64,000 nucleotides of DNA from the NCBI RefSeq assembly GCF_034670185.1, contig NZ_JAXMNY010000004.1, positions 62,001 through 126,000 of the forward strand. The letters run 5' to 3'. The position numbers and the translations under genes are program-made. Shown here piece by piece: positions 45,255 through 54,858 of the stretch (its first letter is position 1; each line of letters starts with the position of its first letter). The stretch comes from Nisaea sp. GTDB taxonomy: Bacteria; Pseudomonadota; Alphaproteobacteria; Thalassobaculales; Thalassobaculaceae. The notes under the pieces were generated by a model. The model saw only the letters and a list, made by a program, of their open reading frames with translations. It was not told the origin of the DNA and ran no database searches.

Positions 45255-46235
45255 TTATTTCAACCAGCCCTTCTCTTTGTAGTACTTGGCCGCGCCGTCA
45301 TGCAGCGGGGCGGACAGACCACCGGAGATCATGTCCTGCTCTTTCAGGTTCGCGAAGGCCGGGTGCAGCTTCTTGAAGCGGTCGAAGTTGTCGAACACGG
45401 CCGCCACGACCTGATAGACGACATCTTCCGGAACCGTTGCGGAAGAGACGAAGGTCGCCTTCACGCCGAAGGTCTGGACGTCCGCATCGTTGCCCTTGTA
45501 CATGCCGCCCGGCACTGTGGCGTGCGCGTAGTAGGGATTCTCGCTGACCAGTTTGTCGATCTCCGGACCGACGACCGGAATCAGGAGGGCGTCCGTGGTC
45601 GTGGTCGCTTCCTGGATCGAGCCGTTCGGGTGTCCGGCGGTAAACACGATCGCATCGACCTTGTTATCGCCAAGGGCTGCGGCCTGCTCGGAGGATTTCA
45701 GCTCGGATGCGAGAGCAAAGGCATCTTCTTTCCAGCCAAGCGCATCCAGCACGACTCCCATGGTGGCACGCTGGCCTGAGCCTGGGTTGCCGACATTGAC
45801 CCGCTTGCCTTTCAGGTCCGAGAATTTCGTGGCGCCGGAGTCCTTGCGGGCGACCACCGTGAACGGCTCACCATGAACGGAGAATACGGCGCGAAGATCC
45901 TTGTAGGCGCCGTCGTTCTCGAATTTCGCGGTGCCGTTATAAGCGTGATACTGCCAATCTGACTGCGCCACACCCATATCCTGGTTGCCGGCCTTGATCG
46001 CATTGATGTTGGCGATCGACCCGCCTGTCGACGGAGCTGTGCACTTGATACCGTGCTTAGAGGTGTTGCGGTTAACCAGTTTGCAGATGGACTGACCAAC
46101 CACGAAGTAAACGCCGGTTTGCCCACCTGTTCCAATGGTGATGTATTTTTCTTCCGCAGCGGAGGCTGGTGTCGCCGAGGCCAGGATCTGGCCGGCGAGA
46201 ACGGCTGCCGCCGACAATGTTAGGAACTTCTTCAT
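45255..46235 (-). CDS. TAXI-family TRAP transporter solute receptor
   Basis: This 326-residue protein has a signal peptide (MKKFLTLSAAAVLAGQILASATPASA) and the TAXI opening ITIGTGGQTGVYFVVGQSICKLVNR. The SGATKFSDLKGKRVNVGNPGSGQR block is typical. Related receptors bind glutamate/glutamine or other small acids, and the ligand here is unknown. The ATG at 46235 has AGGGAG ten bases upstream. Position after the decarboxylase, ATP-grasp and C45 genes suggests it brings in that module's substrate. Confidence 0.94.
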   Translation of the reverse strand: MKKFLTLSAAAVLAGQILASATPASAAEEKYITIGTGGQTGVYFVVGQSICKLVNRNTSKHGIKCTAPSTGGSIANINAIKAGNQDMGVAQSDWQYHAYNGTAKFENDGAYKDLRAVFSVHGEPFTVVARKDSGATKFSDLKGKRVNVGNPGSGQRATMGVVLDALGWKEDAFALASELKSSEQAAALGDNKVDAIVFTAGHPNGSIQEATTTTDALLIPVVGPEIDKLVSENPYYAHATVPGGMYKGNDADVQTFGVKATFVSSATVPEDVVYQVVAAVFDNFDRFKKLHPAFANLKEQDMISGGLSAPLHDGAAKYYKEKGWLK

Positions 46236-46350
46236 TATATACTCCCTGTTTTTGCTGTGTTGAGCTTGTGAGATCCGGAAGTGTCGGCCTGCCGCCGATC
46301 TGGTCTCCGGTATTTTTTTGCTGGCCTGTTCGTCTCCTTCTTCTTTCTGT

Positions 46351-47355
46351 TCAGGCGCTGACAGCGCCCATAGGGTATCGGATATGCCGGACGTTCTCGT
46401 CCGGAGCATCGACCTGATGCTTCCAGACCTGGCCGGGCCACCGATATTCAGCCTGGCCACGGGCCGGCCAGTAAGCCGCCGTGTAAAGGGTGCCGAAGCC
46501 GCGATCATATGCCGTGGAGTAGAGAGGCGGTCTCTGAAATGCGCCGATGAACCGGTCTGCAGGCTCCTTATGCAATGTCATGCGCTGCAACAGATATCGT
46601 TCGCGTTCTACTGTTGCGGTGGCGCGAGCGTGGCGATGCCATTCTACCTGCTTTTGATGATTTGTGGCGACTCTGGAGTCCGTGATCACCGCATCGCGGT
46701 CAGGCGACAGGTGAGCCGTGAGATGGCGGCCGGCGCGATCGACAACCGTGACGTTGTAGGCCATGTGACACGGTATGCGCTTCAGGGCCTTTTCCGCTTG
46801 CGGCGTGTTGCTGCAGAATTCGAGCAAGTACCGGATGATGATCGGCACGCCGAAACCGTCGCCGACGATGGTGCGGCCGCCAAAAGTCAGCGAGACCGCC
46901 AAGCCATCACCGTTCATTCCGTCTACCAGGCCGAATAGCCCGTCAGTCATTCCGAGTACGTTCCGGCCATTCCAGCGTGATCCCAGGATGACACCGTCGG
47001 ACAGGGTCGGCGGGTAATCGTAGTTGCGGACCAGAAGCGGCTCGTCGCCGGGCCACACGGCCTGCGAGCATCCCGATAGATAGGCCGGCGGGCAGTAGTA
47101 GCTGAGGAATCTGGCGACCATGTCTCCACCGCCGGCGACCTCCACCAGCCGCTCATAGGTCGGTACGAGTTCCGGCATGTATTGTTGCATGGCCCGCAGG
47201 CCCGCCAGATAGGTTTGGCGGGCTTCGATGCCTTCCGACAGGAACCAACGCTGGTATGCCGGCCAGTGATATTCGAAGAGAGCGCGCCAACGTTCCCCGG
47301 CCCTGGCTTCAGCCACGGCCTGGAATGTCAGCACTGCCTCATTCAGGTTCGGCAC
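46351..47355 (-). CDS. C45-type N-terminal-nucleophile acyltransferase/amidohydrolase
   Basis: This 334-residue protein resembles the acyl-CoA:6-aminopenicillanate acyltransferase (peptidase C45) family. The likely autoprocessing nucleophile is the cysteine in SGCSQAVW (about residue 96), followed by the conserved LLVRNYDY block. Such enzymes cleave themselves to expose cysteine and then hydrolyse or transfer acyl amides. There is no signal peptide. GTG at 47355 or TTG at 47358 could start it, 12-15 bases after the ATP-grasp stop with AGAGG upstream. An N-acyl amine or peptide-like amide as substrate is an inference from the neighbours. Confidence 0.82.
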   Translation of the reverse strand: MPNLNEAVLTFQAVAEARAGERWRALFEYHWPAYQRWFLSEGIEARQTYLAGLRAMQQYMPELVPTYERLVEVAGGGDMVARFLSYYCPPAYLSGCSQAVWPGDEPLLVRNYDYPPTLSDGVILGSRWNGRNVLGMTDGLFGLVDGMNGDGLAVSLTFGGRTIVGDGFGVPIIIRYLLEFCSNTPQAEKALKRIPCHMAYNVTVVDRAGRHLTAHLSPDRDAVITDSRVATNHQKQVEWHRHARATATVERERYLLQRMTLHKEPADRFIGAFQRPPLYSTAYDRGFGTLYTAAYWPARGQAEYRWPGQVWKHQVDAPDENVRHIRYPMGAVSA

Positions 47356-47370
47356 CAAAGCGCAGGCCTC

Positions 47371-48876
47371 TCAAAGCATCTTGAACGCAGGCGCACCCGT
47401 ATCAGCCGGCAACGCGCTGGGCAGCGGGCGGGCCCTGTACTGATTCTTGATACCTTCGATCCAGGCCTTGGAGCGTTTCGTCAAACCGAACCGGTTGCCC
47501 ATCGCCCGGCCGCGCGTGATCAGGATCCCCAGATCGGCGCCTTCATAGCGGAAATCGCCGGTCCCACTGATCCGCAGGAAGAACGCTTCCTGCTCGCTGA
47601 TGACGGCGCGCCGGTGATAGTCGAACCGGTTGTATCCGATGCTGCCGTCGGGCTCCATATGCCAGATTCCGCTCTCCGGCGCGTTGGTGATGATGTCGAC
47701 ATTGTCATCGGTATGCTTGATCACCATCTGGCACCAGCCGTCAATATTGTCCGGGTCGGCCCAGCGGTTGTTCAGTTCCTCTACATCAAGATCGAAATCG
47801 ACGCCGGAGAACTCCAGCAGGTGGAACAGGAACAGCGGTGCATCAGCATGCGCGAACGCAGCATGGTTGGTCATCGAACTGGCGCCGGTGACACGCGGAT
47901 TGCATTCGCCGAGATAGATATCGCCCGTATCCTGGTCGATCAGGAAATCCAGCTCGAAATATCCACGATAGCCTTCGGCGACCAGCTGGTTACCGAAGTC
48001 GTAGGTATATTTGCGGGCGGCATCGCGGATCTTCTGATCGAATGCATCGGCAAAGATTTCGTTGCCGCACCAGCCGCCACGGTACGGGGTCAGCTCCTTG
48101 AAGCCGACGAGTTCGGTCATCAACGGCCCGACGATGGTGCCTTTCTTGGTCGCGCAAGCCTCGATCGCCGACCCGCGGCAGGTGATCCGCTTCATGATCT
48201 TGATCTCGCCCTTGCCGACGATTTCCTGCTCGTAGCGGCGGAAGTCGGCCTCGGTCTTGATGAAGAAGGTGGTGTGGCCGGAATCGCCGAAAGCGGATTG
48301 CAGGACGAGGTCGTTGCCGATCGGTTTTGCGACTTCCTGCAGGTGCTCCCAACTCTTCACAACGGACAGTACGTTGGGGACGCTGGGCACGCCGGCCTTG
48401 TTGCCGATCCGGACGGTTTCAATCTTGTGATCGATCTTCTCGCGCAGCTTGGCCTTGGGAAACCAGACCTCGATCCCCAGTTCCTTGCAGATTTTCTCGA
48501 CCCGCTCATCGAACATCAGGAAGACCGCTTTCGGTTTTCCGCCCTTCGACCTGATGAAGTCGATGACTTCTTTGTGCTCGAGAAGATAGGCGTTGATGTC
48601 CTCGATCGACTCGAATTCCGGGTGCGGCTGTTCGGTCGGGACGAAGGTATTGGGATGTCGCCCATCATAGCAGTCTATGTAATTGATAAAATGGAAGTTT
48701 TTACACCATTCATCAAGGCCGAGCAGATTGAAGTTCGTCGCGCTGATGAAAAAGATCGGGTCTTCGTTCCTGTGGAAGTAACGCCGCACCTCGGAGATGT
48801 TCTTGAGATGCTTTTTAGGCGCTTTCGGTCGCGGATTTTTTGCCACCGGTTTTTTGCTTTTAGCCTTGGCTGCCAT
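47371..48876 (-). CDS. ATP-grasp ligase of unassigned specificity
   Basis: This 501-residue protein begins with a lysine/proline-rich stretch, then a Rossmann-like pre-ATP-grasp domain (IFFISATNFNLLGLDEW). The ATP-grasp fold includes NDLVLQSAFGDSGHTTFFI for ATP binding and the metal-binding GYFELDFLID and LGECNPRVTGASSM. ATP-grasp enzymes join a carboxylate to an amine or thiol through an acylphosphate. It resembles biotin carboxylase-like ligases, but there is no carrier domain. The ATG at 48876 has GGGAG seven bases upstream. It sits between an amino acid decarboxylase and an amidohydrolase-like gene, so amide formation on the resulting amine is a reasonable guess. Confidence 0.85.
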   Translation of the reverse strand: MAAKAKSKKPVAKNPRPKAPKKHLKNISEVRRYFHRNEDPIFFISATNFNLLGLDEWCKNFHFINYIDCYDGRHPNTFVPTEQPHPEFESIEDINAYLLEHKEVIDFIRSKGGKPKAVFLMFDERVEKICKELGIEVWFPKAKLREKIDHKIETVRIGNKAGVPSVPNVLSVVKSWEHLQEVAKPIGNDLVLQSAFGDSGHTTFFIKTEADFRRYEQEIVGKGEIKIMKRITCRGSAIEACATKKGTIVGPLMTELVGFKELTPYRGGWCGNEIFADAFDQKIRDAARKYTYDFGNQLVAEGYRGYFELDFLIDQDTGDIYLGECNPRVTGASSMTNHAAFAHADAPLFLFHLLEFSGVDFDLDVEELNNRWADPDNIDGWCQMVIKHTDDNVDIITNAPESGIWHMEPDGSIGYNRFDYHRRAVISEQEAFFLRISGTGDFRYEGADLGILITRGRAMGNRFGLTKRSKAWIEGIKNQYRARPLPSALPADTGAPAFKML

Positions 48877-48936
48877 TTTCGAGCTCCCTGCGTTTCTGCT
48901 CATGTTCTTTGTTTCGTTTACTGTGGTCTCGCTGTC

Positions 48937-51678
48937 TCAGAGGCGTTTGTTGAGTGACTCCTCAGTGAAGACGCGCAGACCGAGATCCGGCCGATACCCG
49001 TGGATCTCCTTGACGTCCAGATTGCGTAGAAATTCGATGATTTCGGCGCTGATGACTTGCCCTGGAACGAGGATCGGGAAGCCGGGCGGATAGGGGATCA
49101 CGAATGTGGCCGAAACGAGTTCCCGTCCCGCATTCATGGCCTCTTCGAGTGATCCGCCGGTCAGGCCGAGATACTCACACTCGTCCTCGTCATAGGCGAG
49201 GAAATACGCGGTCCGCATATCGCCTTCGGGCGTGGTGCCACCGGCATCCGGTCTGAAAGCATCGTGGAAACGCGAGAAGTCTGGCAGTGGCGGCAAGTCG
49301 TAGGTCAGTGAATGGACCTTGCGCTCCTGCACCTTGCGCTCCGGACCATTCATATCCTCGGCCTGCTCCTCGAGGTCGTTCGCTATCTTGACGAGCACCT
49401 CGATGAGATAGGCGATCGAGCTCCGCGTTGTTCCGATGTTGGTCATGAACAGCACGGTGTTACGCGAGGTCTTGTTGATCTGGATGCCGAACTTGTCCAT
49501 CAGGATTTCGTTCTTGAAACTGTCCCCGTCGAGTCCAGTTCCACCGACAAAAAGGGTCACCCGCGTCGCGTCGAGACAGAATTCGTCACCGGCCCAGGCA
49601 TCCCAGATCTCGTTCCAGCCACGTTCCGGATCGTAATAACTCTCGATTCCGGACTGACGGTGACCGGACGGAATCATATCCCCGACCGTCAAAACCTTGA
49701 AATGCTTGCTGAGCAGCGGGTGGGTGCGGATCCGCTGACGCAGGATCATGGCGAGTTCCACCTGTTTCTGGACGAGCTCGAAGCCTTCCAGTTCCACCTG
49801 TCGCCGGCCGACATCCAGAGAAGCGAGGATCTGGTAGTTAGGCGATGTCGACGTGTGGGTCATGTAGGCTTCGTGGAACGGCTCCTCGACTTTCGAGCTG
49901 AAATCCTGATCGTGCATATGGATCATGGAGCCCTGGCGCAGGGACGTCAGCGTCTTGTGCGTGGATTGCGTCGTGTAGACCCTGATGCGGACGTGGTCGG
50001 GATCAGGATAGAGATGCTTTCCGAGATGCGCATCGACATCGTCCGGATCCAGCTTCGCAAGTTGTTTCTGCTTGGTAGCGTAGAGTTTCTTGTATTCGGC
50101 GGAACGGTACTTCCGGCGCAGTGTCTCTGCGGCATGCATCCCGGTGCGGGTCCGGTAGGTCGGGCCGAAACGGGCAAAGCCGAACCAGGCCTCGTCCCAG
50201 AGGAAGACGAGATCCGGTTTGATCGCCAGGCACTCTTCCATGAAGCGCTCTACGTTGTAGACGATGCCGTCAAACGTGCAGTTCGTGAGCAGCAACATCT
50301 TGACGCGATGGAGCTTGCCCGCCTTGCGCAACTCCAGCAGGGTCTTCTTGATTTCCCGAAGCGGAACAGCGCCATACATCGAGTATTGGTTCAACGGGTA
50401 GGAGTCGAGATAGATCACCTCGGCGCCGGTCAGAACCATTCCGTAATGGTGCGACTTGTGGCAATCGCGGTCGACGAGAACGATGTCGCCAGGCCGTACC
50501 AGTGCCTGGACGACGATCTTGTTACAGGTGGACGTCCCGTTGGTCGCGAAAAACGTCTCGCGTGATCCGAATGCGCGAGCCGCAAGTTCCTGCGCCTTCT
50601 TTATCGGGCCGTGAGGTTCGAGCAGGGAATCGAGCCCGCCTGAGGTCGCGGAGGTTTCCGCCATGAAGATATTCATGCCGTAAAATTCGCCCATGTCCTG
50701 AATCCAGTGGGACTTGACGATCGATTTACCCCTGGAGATCGGCAGGGCGTGGAAAACACCGGTCGGTTGCTTGGAGTAATGCTTCAGGGCGGTGAAGAAC
50801 GGCGTCTCGTAGCGCGCATCAATGCCCCGGAGGATATTGGTGTGCAGCTCCAGGAAGTCTTCGCGGTTGTAGAACACCCTGCGGCAGGCTTCCCCGACCC
50901 GTCCGGCGATATCCTCGACCGCCTGGTCTGTGACCAGGAAAAGATCGAGCTCCGGACGGACGCTGGCAATGATGTCCGCCAGGACGATGCCGTAATCCTG
51001 AGGCTCCAGATCGTCGATGTCGCCATGCTGAGCCTGGTTCAGATAGCGCTGCAGCACCGGCATGTTGTGGTTTGAATGCAGGCGGAAGCCGAACCGGATC
51101 ACGACGGACTGAATGGCCTGATTGAACAATATTGCGATCAGGGCGTCTTCGAAGCTGGGCACAAAGACGGGTTCGTACGTAAAGTCATCTTCTTCCCGGC
51201 GTAACCCGACGAGCTCTTCGCGCTGCAGCCGCTGCTGCGACTGGCTCAGGTCATCGACAATCAGAACTTCGAAATACGGCCGTCGACGCATTCGTTCGTC
51301 GGGTTCCTCATCGTCCTCGTTATTTGTGGCGGGATCGATATGGGCGGAGAGGTTGACGTGCTTGCGCCGGTAGCTCTCGCTCATCAAGGCGCCGACGATC
51401 TGCTTCACGAGACTGAAAAGTGTTTCGAAATCTTCTTCTTGAAGCAGTCCCGCTATCTGGTGAAACGCATGGCGGCCGGGGAAGGCGAAATATTCCTCCA
51501 TCGGGCCAAGCAGGGCGAGCATTTCTCCGACCTGGGCAACGTCTTTCTCACGCCCACGCCCCTCGGCGAGGCGCTGGGCGTGGTTCTTCAGCCTGTTCCA
51601 GGTGTCCGCTCGGAAGGACGATGCATTGTAGTACTGACTTAGTGAGTGCTTGCCAGTAACTGCTTTAGCTTTTGCCAT
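48937..51678 (-). CDS. Orn/Lys/Arg-type PLP decarboxylase, long form
   Basis: This 913-residue fold-type I decarboxylase is longer than E. coli AdiA or CadA (about 710-760). The N-terminal part (residues 1-300) contains a receiver-like wing domain and an acidic insert (NNEDDEEPDERMRRR). The PLP domain has TNGTSTCNK, the cofactor aspartate in LWDEAW (D495) and the Schiff-base lysine in QSTHKTL (K575). The C-terminal domain ends with PYPPGFPILVPGQVI, typical of the family. It would make cadaverine, agmatine or putrescine from lysine, arginine or ornithine; which one cannot be decided. The ATG at 51678 has only a weak ribosome-binding site. Confidence 0.92.
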   Translation of the reverse strand: MAKAKAVTGKHSLSQYYNASSFRADTWNRLKNHAQRLAEGRGREKDVAQVGEMLALLGPMEEYFAFPGRHAFHQIAGLLQEEDFETLFSLVKQIVGALMSESYRRKHVNLSAHIDPATNNEDDEEPDERMRRRPYFEVLIVDDLSQSQQRLQREELVGLRREEDDFTYEPVFVPSFEDALIAILFNQAIQSVVIRFGFRLHSNHNMPVLQRYLNQAQHGDIDDLEPQDYGIVLADIIASVRPELDLFLVTDQAVEDIAGRVGEACRRVFYNREDFLELHTNILRGIDARYETPFFTALKHYSKQPTGVFHALPISRGKSIVKSHWIQDMGEFYGMNIFMAETSATSGGLDSLLEPHGPIKKAQELAARAFGSRETFFATNGTSTCNKIVVQALVRPGDIVLVDRDCHKSHHYGMVLTGAEVIYLDSYPLNQYSMYGAVPLREIKKTLLELRKAGKLHRVKMLLLTNCTFDGIVYNVERFMEECLAIKPDLVFLWDEAWFGFARFGPTYRTRTGMHAAETLRRKYRSAEYKKLYATKQKQLAKLDPDDVDAHLGKHLYPDPDHVRIRVYTTQSTHKTLTSLRQGSMIHMHDQDFSSKVEEPFHEAYMTHTSTSPNYQILASLDVGRRQVELEGFELVQKQVELAMILRQRIRTHPLLSKHFKVLTVGDMIPSGHRQSGIESYYDPERGWNEIWDAWAGDEFCLDATRVTLFVGGTGLDGDSFKNEILMDKFGIQINKTSRNTVLFMTNIGTTRSSIAYLIEVLVKIANDLEEQAEDMNGPERKVQERKVHSLTYDLPPLPDFSRFHDAFRPDAGGTTPEGDMRTAYFLAYDEDECEYLGLTGGSLEEAMNAGRELVSATFVIPYPPGFPILVPGQVISAEIIEFLRNLDVKEIHGYRPDLGLRVFTEESLNKRL

Positions 51679-51716
51679 AATCTATTGGACACGAAGAGTG
51701 CCCCCCCTAATCCTGC

Positions 51717-52661
51717 TTAAATTTTTGTTTTTTCGGCCGTCAGATGCTCATTTCCCGGGACGTGTGGTTCAAGGAAACTAGCTGGCGGGGGTACGCCAAT
51801 GCCTTCGCGGGTCCCCTGCACGGGCATGGTCAATACACCGAGGCTGTCCAGATATCGGGGGTCATACTGCTCCGAATAAACTGGAAACGTGCAATTGCGG
51901 TCTCTGAAGCTCTTCAGGGTCTGGCCGAGGCCACGCAAGCCGGTGGCCCGCTGTCTGCGAACCATATCAAGATCGACCTCGATCGGGATGATCTCTTCCT
52001 GGCCGGCCGCCTGATAGATGACGTTCCCCGACGGCCCGATAACGCAGGATCGTCCTGTGCCACCGGTATCCAACCCGTTGATGTCGAAAACATAGCACTG
52101 GAACATCGCCGCTGTGGAACGCGCGATTGCAAGCTCGATATCCCGATCGATAGTAGCGGTCAGGACTGGATGGAGAAGTATTTCCGCCCCCATTGCCGAC
52201 AATTGCCGCGTCGTTTCCGGGAACCAGATGTCGTAGCAAATGGACAGGCCGAAGCGGCCCACATCAGGGACATCGAAAACCAGAAACTGATCGCCGCCGG
52301 TGACAGCATGCTCATAGGGCGCGAACGGAAACATTTTCCGGTAGCGTCCTACAATCTCACCTTGCGGGTTTATGACCACCGACTCATTGAAAAGGTGGTC
52401 CCCTTCCCGGACAAACATTGATCCTGGAATGATCCAGATATTGTGCTGGCGCGCTTTCTCCTGGAACGCCCAATGCACAGCGTCCAAATTCTCCGGATGG
52501 TTCGTCGGGAGTGGTCCGAACGGAGCCAGCTCGCTGAAGAGCAGCATCTGAACCCAGGGGAATCGCACCATTGCGAGGTCGATTTTTTGGGTCATTGCGG
52601 ACACATTTTCATGTGTCGCGGCAACATGCATCTGGACGCCGGCAATGGCGAACGGGGTCAT
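51717..52661 (-). CDS. Carbon-nitrogen hydrolase (nitrilase superfamily)
   Basis: This 314-residue protein shows the Glu-Lys-Cys triad: LFSELAPFG (Glu), YRKMFPFAP (Lys) and SICYDIWFPE (Cys). Amidase-branch members hydrolyse N-carbamoyl or simple amides. N-carbamoylputrescine is an attractive substrate beside an arginine/ornithine-type decarboxylase, but no agmatine deiminase is present. It lies 38 bases upstream of the decarboxylase start on the same strand and after a hairpin that overlaps the end of gabT. Confidence 0.9.
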   Translation of the reverse strand: MTPFAIAGVQMHVAATHENVSAMTQKIDLAMVRFPWVQMLLFSELAPFGPLPTNHPENLDAVHWAFQEKARQHNIWIIPGSMFVREGDHLFNESVVINPQGEIVGRYRKMFPFAPYEHAVTGGDQFLVFDVPDVGRFGLSICYDIWFPETTRQLSAMGAEILLHPVLTATIDRDIELAIARSTAAMFQCYVFDINGLDTGGTGRSCVIGPSGNVIYQAAGQEEIIPIEVDLDMVRRQRATGLRGLGQTLKSFRDRNCTFPVYSEQYDPRYLDSLGVLTMPVQGTREGIGVPPPASFLEPHVPGNEHLTAEKTKI

Positions 52662-52761
52662 TTAACGAAGCTCCAATTTTAGTTGAATACGAGCATTTAC
52701 CAGTGCTGGCGTCATGGCAACGTATTCTCCTCACCATAGCCCATGTCGTTGAGAGGCCTGA

Positions 52762-52783
52762 GCCGCCGTTATTCCGCGGCGGC
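52762..52783 (-). promoter_or_regulatory. Hairpin at the end of gabT
   Basis: GCCGCCG (52762-52768) and CGGCGGC (52777-52783) form a perfect seven-pair stem with an eight-base loop that contains the gabT stop codon. It is not followed by a T run and may protect or separate the gabT message from the genes downstream. Confidence 0.4.
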
Positions 52784-54073
52784 ACGCCCAGCGGAAAGTT
52801 CCGCCAGAGATTTTTCGAGCACGTCCATGCCTTCGTCGATCAGCGTGTCCTCGGCGGTCAGCGGGACGAGGATGCGGATCGTATTGGCATAGACACCACA
52901 GGACAAAAGCAGCAGGCCATTCTCAAGCGAGCGGGCGCAAAGCGCTTTCGCGGCATCGGCGTCCGGCTCGTTGCTGCCCCGCGACTTCACCAGCTCGAAG
53001 GCGATCATCGCACCTAGCCCCCGAACATCGCCAATCGCGAGAACATCGTTCCGCTCGGCGATGCGCTTGATCCGCGCGGTCATCCGCTTGCCGATCTCGG
53101 TACTGCGCTGAAGCAGCTTGCCCTTCTCGATGGCTTCGAGAACGCCGAGGGCGGCCGCGCAGCCGATAGGGCTGCCGCCATAGGTGCCACCAAGACCGCC
53201 GGGCTCCGGTGCGTCCATGATGTGGGCTTTGCCGATTACGCCCGCGAGCGGGAACCCGCCGGCGAGGCTTTTCGCGGTGGTGATCAGGTCAGGCTCGACC
53301 CCGGAATGCTCAACAGCGAACAGCTTCCCGGTACGGCCGAACCCTGTCTGGATCTCATCGATGATCAGGACAATACCGTGGGTGTCGCAAATTGCGCGTA
53401 GCCGCTCGAGAAGTTCCTTCGGCGCGATGTAGAAGCCGCCTTCGCCCTGGATCGGTTCGATGATGATCGCAGCGACGCGTCCCGGGTCGACATCTGCCTT
53501 GAAGAGCCGTTCCATGGCCTCGAACGTATCGTCGATGGTGACCCCGTGCATCGGCATCGGGAACGGCAGGTGATAGATTTCGCCCGGGAACGGGCCAAAG
53601 CCCTTCTTGTAGGGAATGACCTTGCCGGTCAGGCCCATTGTCATATGCGTGCGGCCGTGGAAACCGCCGCTGAAAGCAATGACGCCCGGACGCCCGGTAT
53701 GGGCACGGGCGATCTTGACCGCGTTCTCGACCGCTTCGGCGCCAGTCGTCACGAAAAGGGTCTTCTTGGGTGTCTTGCCGGGGGCGAGCTCGTTGAGACG
53801 CTCCGCCAGTTCGACATATGCCGCGTAAGGGACAACCTGGTAGGCCGTATGGGTAAAGCGGTCCAGCTGTTCATTGACCCGGTCCATCACGATCGGATTG
53901 CGATGCCCGGTGTTCAGGACGGCGATGCCGCCGGCGAAATCGATGAAGCGACGACCTTCAACGTCCCAGAGTTCGGCGTTGTCGGCACGATCGGCATAGA
54001 CCGCCGTGGCGACGCCCACGCCGCGTGGCGTGGCTGCCTGACGACGATCGTCAAGAGACTTGTTGGTGGTCAT
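52769..54073 (-). CDS. gabT: 4-aminobutyrate--2-oxoglutarate aminotransferase
   Basis: This 434-residue class III aminotransferase moves the amino group of GABA to 2-oxoglutarate, giving succinate semialdehyde. It has FVTTGAEAVENAVKIAR for PLP phosphate binding, the GFHGRTHMTMGLTG block, IIDEIQTGFGRTG with the cofactor aspartate, and the lysine in TTAKSLAGGFPL. The ATG at 54073 is preceded by GGAGAAGG. Its place in the amine module suggests that a diamine or GABA derivative is degraded towards succinate. A 5-aminovalerate specificity is possible if the decarboxylase acts on lysine. Confidence 0.93.
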   Translation of the reverse strand: MTTNKSLDDRRQAATPRGVGVATAVYADRADNAELWDVEGRRFIDFAGGIAVLNTGHRNPIVMDRVNEQLDRFTHTAYQVVPYAAYVELAERLNELAPGKTPKKTLFVTTGAEAVENAVKIARAHTGRPGVIAFSGGFHGRTHMTMGLTGKVIPYKKGFGPFPGEIYHLPFPMPMHGVTIDDTFEAMERLFKADVDPGRVAAIIIEPIQGEGGFYIAPKELLERLRAICDTHGIVLIIDEIQTGFGRTGKLFAVEHSGVEPDLITTAKSLAGGFPLAGVIGKAHIMDAPEPGGLGGTYGGSPIGCAAALGVLEAIEKGKLLQRSTEIGKRMTARIKRIAERNDVLAIGDVRGLGAMIAFELVKSRGSNEPDADAAKALCARSLENGLLLLSCGVYANTIRILVPLTAEDTLIDEGMDVLEKSLAELSAGRAAAE

Positions 54074-54154
54074 GGTCCTTCTCCAATGAACAAAGTCGAT
54101 AGAGGACACTGCCCGACAACCGGTTTCGACCCGGCTGCCGGACGGCGCCATTAA

Positions 54155-54733
54155 TCAGGCGGCGTTGCTTGCCGTCCCGGAGACTGCGGCGTGGCGTGAC
54201 ATTGCCTGCTCGATCGTCGGGGTCACGCTATCCGCGCGCGGCTCGTGCACGGAAAACCCGGATATAGAGGCGATTGACGGTTCGGCATCATCCGTTTCCG
54301 GGATCACGGCACTCGGTGCAATGCGGCGCGAAACGCTCCAGGCATGCCCGAACGGATCCAGGAACTTGCCGTAACGCTCGCCCCACGGTGCGTCCGCCAA
54401 CGGCACGAGAATGCCGGCGCCCAGAGCTACGGCGCGTTCCCAGACCTCGTCGGTGTTGGGAAGATAGAGATGCATACCGACCGCCGTGCCACCGAAGCCA
54501 GCCGGCGAGAGAATGCCGAAAGCTGGCATTTCGTCCATCACGCGAACGATGGAATTCCCGATTTTCAGCTCGGCCTGCAGAACGGTCTGCGAATCCTCAG
54601 CATAGAGCCGTGACAGTACCGAAGCACCGAAGAGCTCCTCGTAATAGGAAAGGGCGGCTTCCGCATCCCTCACGACCAGTTGCGGTGTGACGGTCCGGTA
54701 GCCTTTCGGAGTGGGGGCGACTTTCCGAGTCAT
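54155..54733 (-). CDS. VOC-family (glyoxalase/bleomycin-resistance fold) protein
   Basis: This 192-residue protein has the paired beta-alpha-beta3 VOC fold of the PhnB type: TVTPQLVVRDAEAALSYYEELFGA at the start and APWGERYGKFLDPFGHAWSVS in the second half. It may be a dioxygenase, isomerase or binding protein. About 60 C-terminal residues are not part of the fold. The ATG at 54733 has AGGACG upstream. It is the first gene of the long minus-strand module. Confidence 0.88.
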   Translation of the reverse strand: MTRKVAPTPKGYRTVTPQLVVRDAEAALSYYEELFGASVLSRLYAEDSQTVLQAELKIGNSIVRVMDEMPAFGILSPAGFGGTAVGMHLYLPNTDEVWERAVALGAGILVPLADAPWGERYGKFLDPFGHAWSVSRRIAPSAVIPETDDAEPSIASISGFSVHEPRADSVTPTIEQAMSRHAAVSGTASNAA

Positions 54734-54858
54734 GTGATTACGTCCTGCTTGTTTGAAGGGGGTGGGTGCTGTTCCGGGCGGCGCGATGGTCGCTGCTTTC
54801 AGCGCTCGCAGCGAAGGTCCACGGAAATAATCCGTGGCGTCGAGCCGGATCACCATTT

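Noticed and set aside
47182..48957. 591-codon open frame on the plus strand
   Set aside because: It is antisense to the ATP-grasp gene and part of the C45 gene. The minus-strand proteins have conserved motifs and a good ribosome-binding site.
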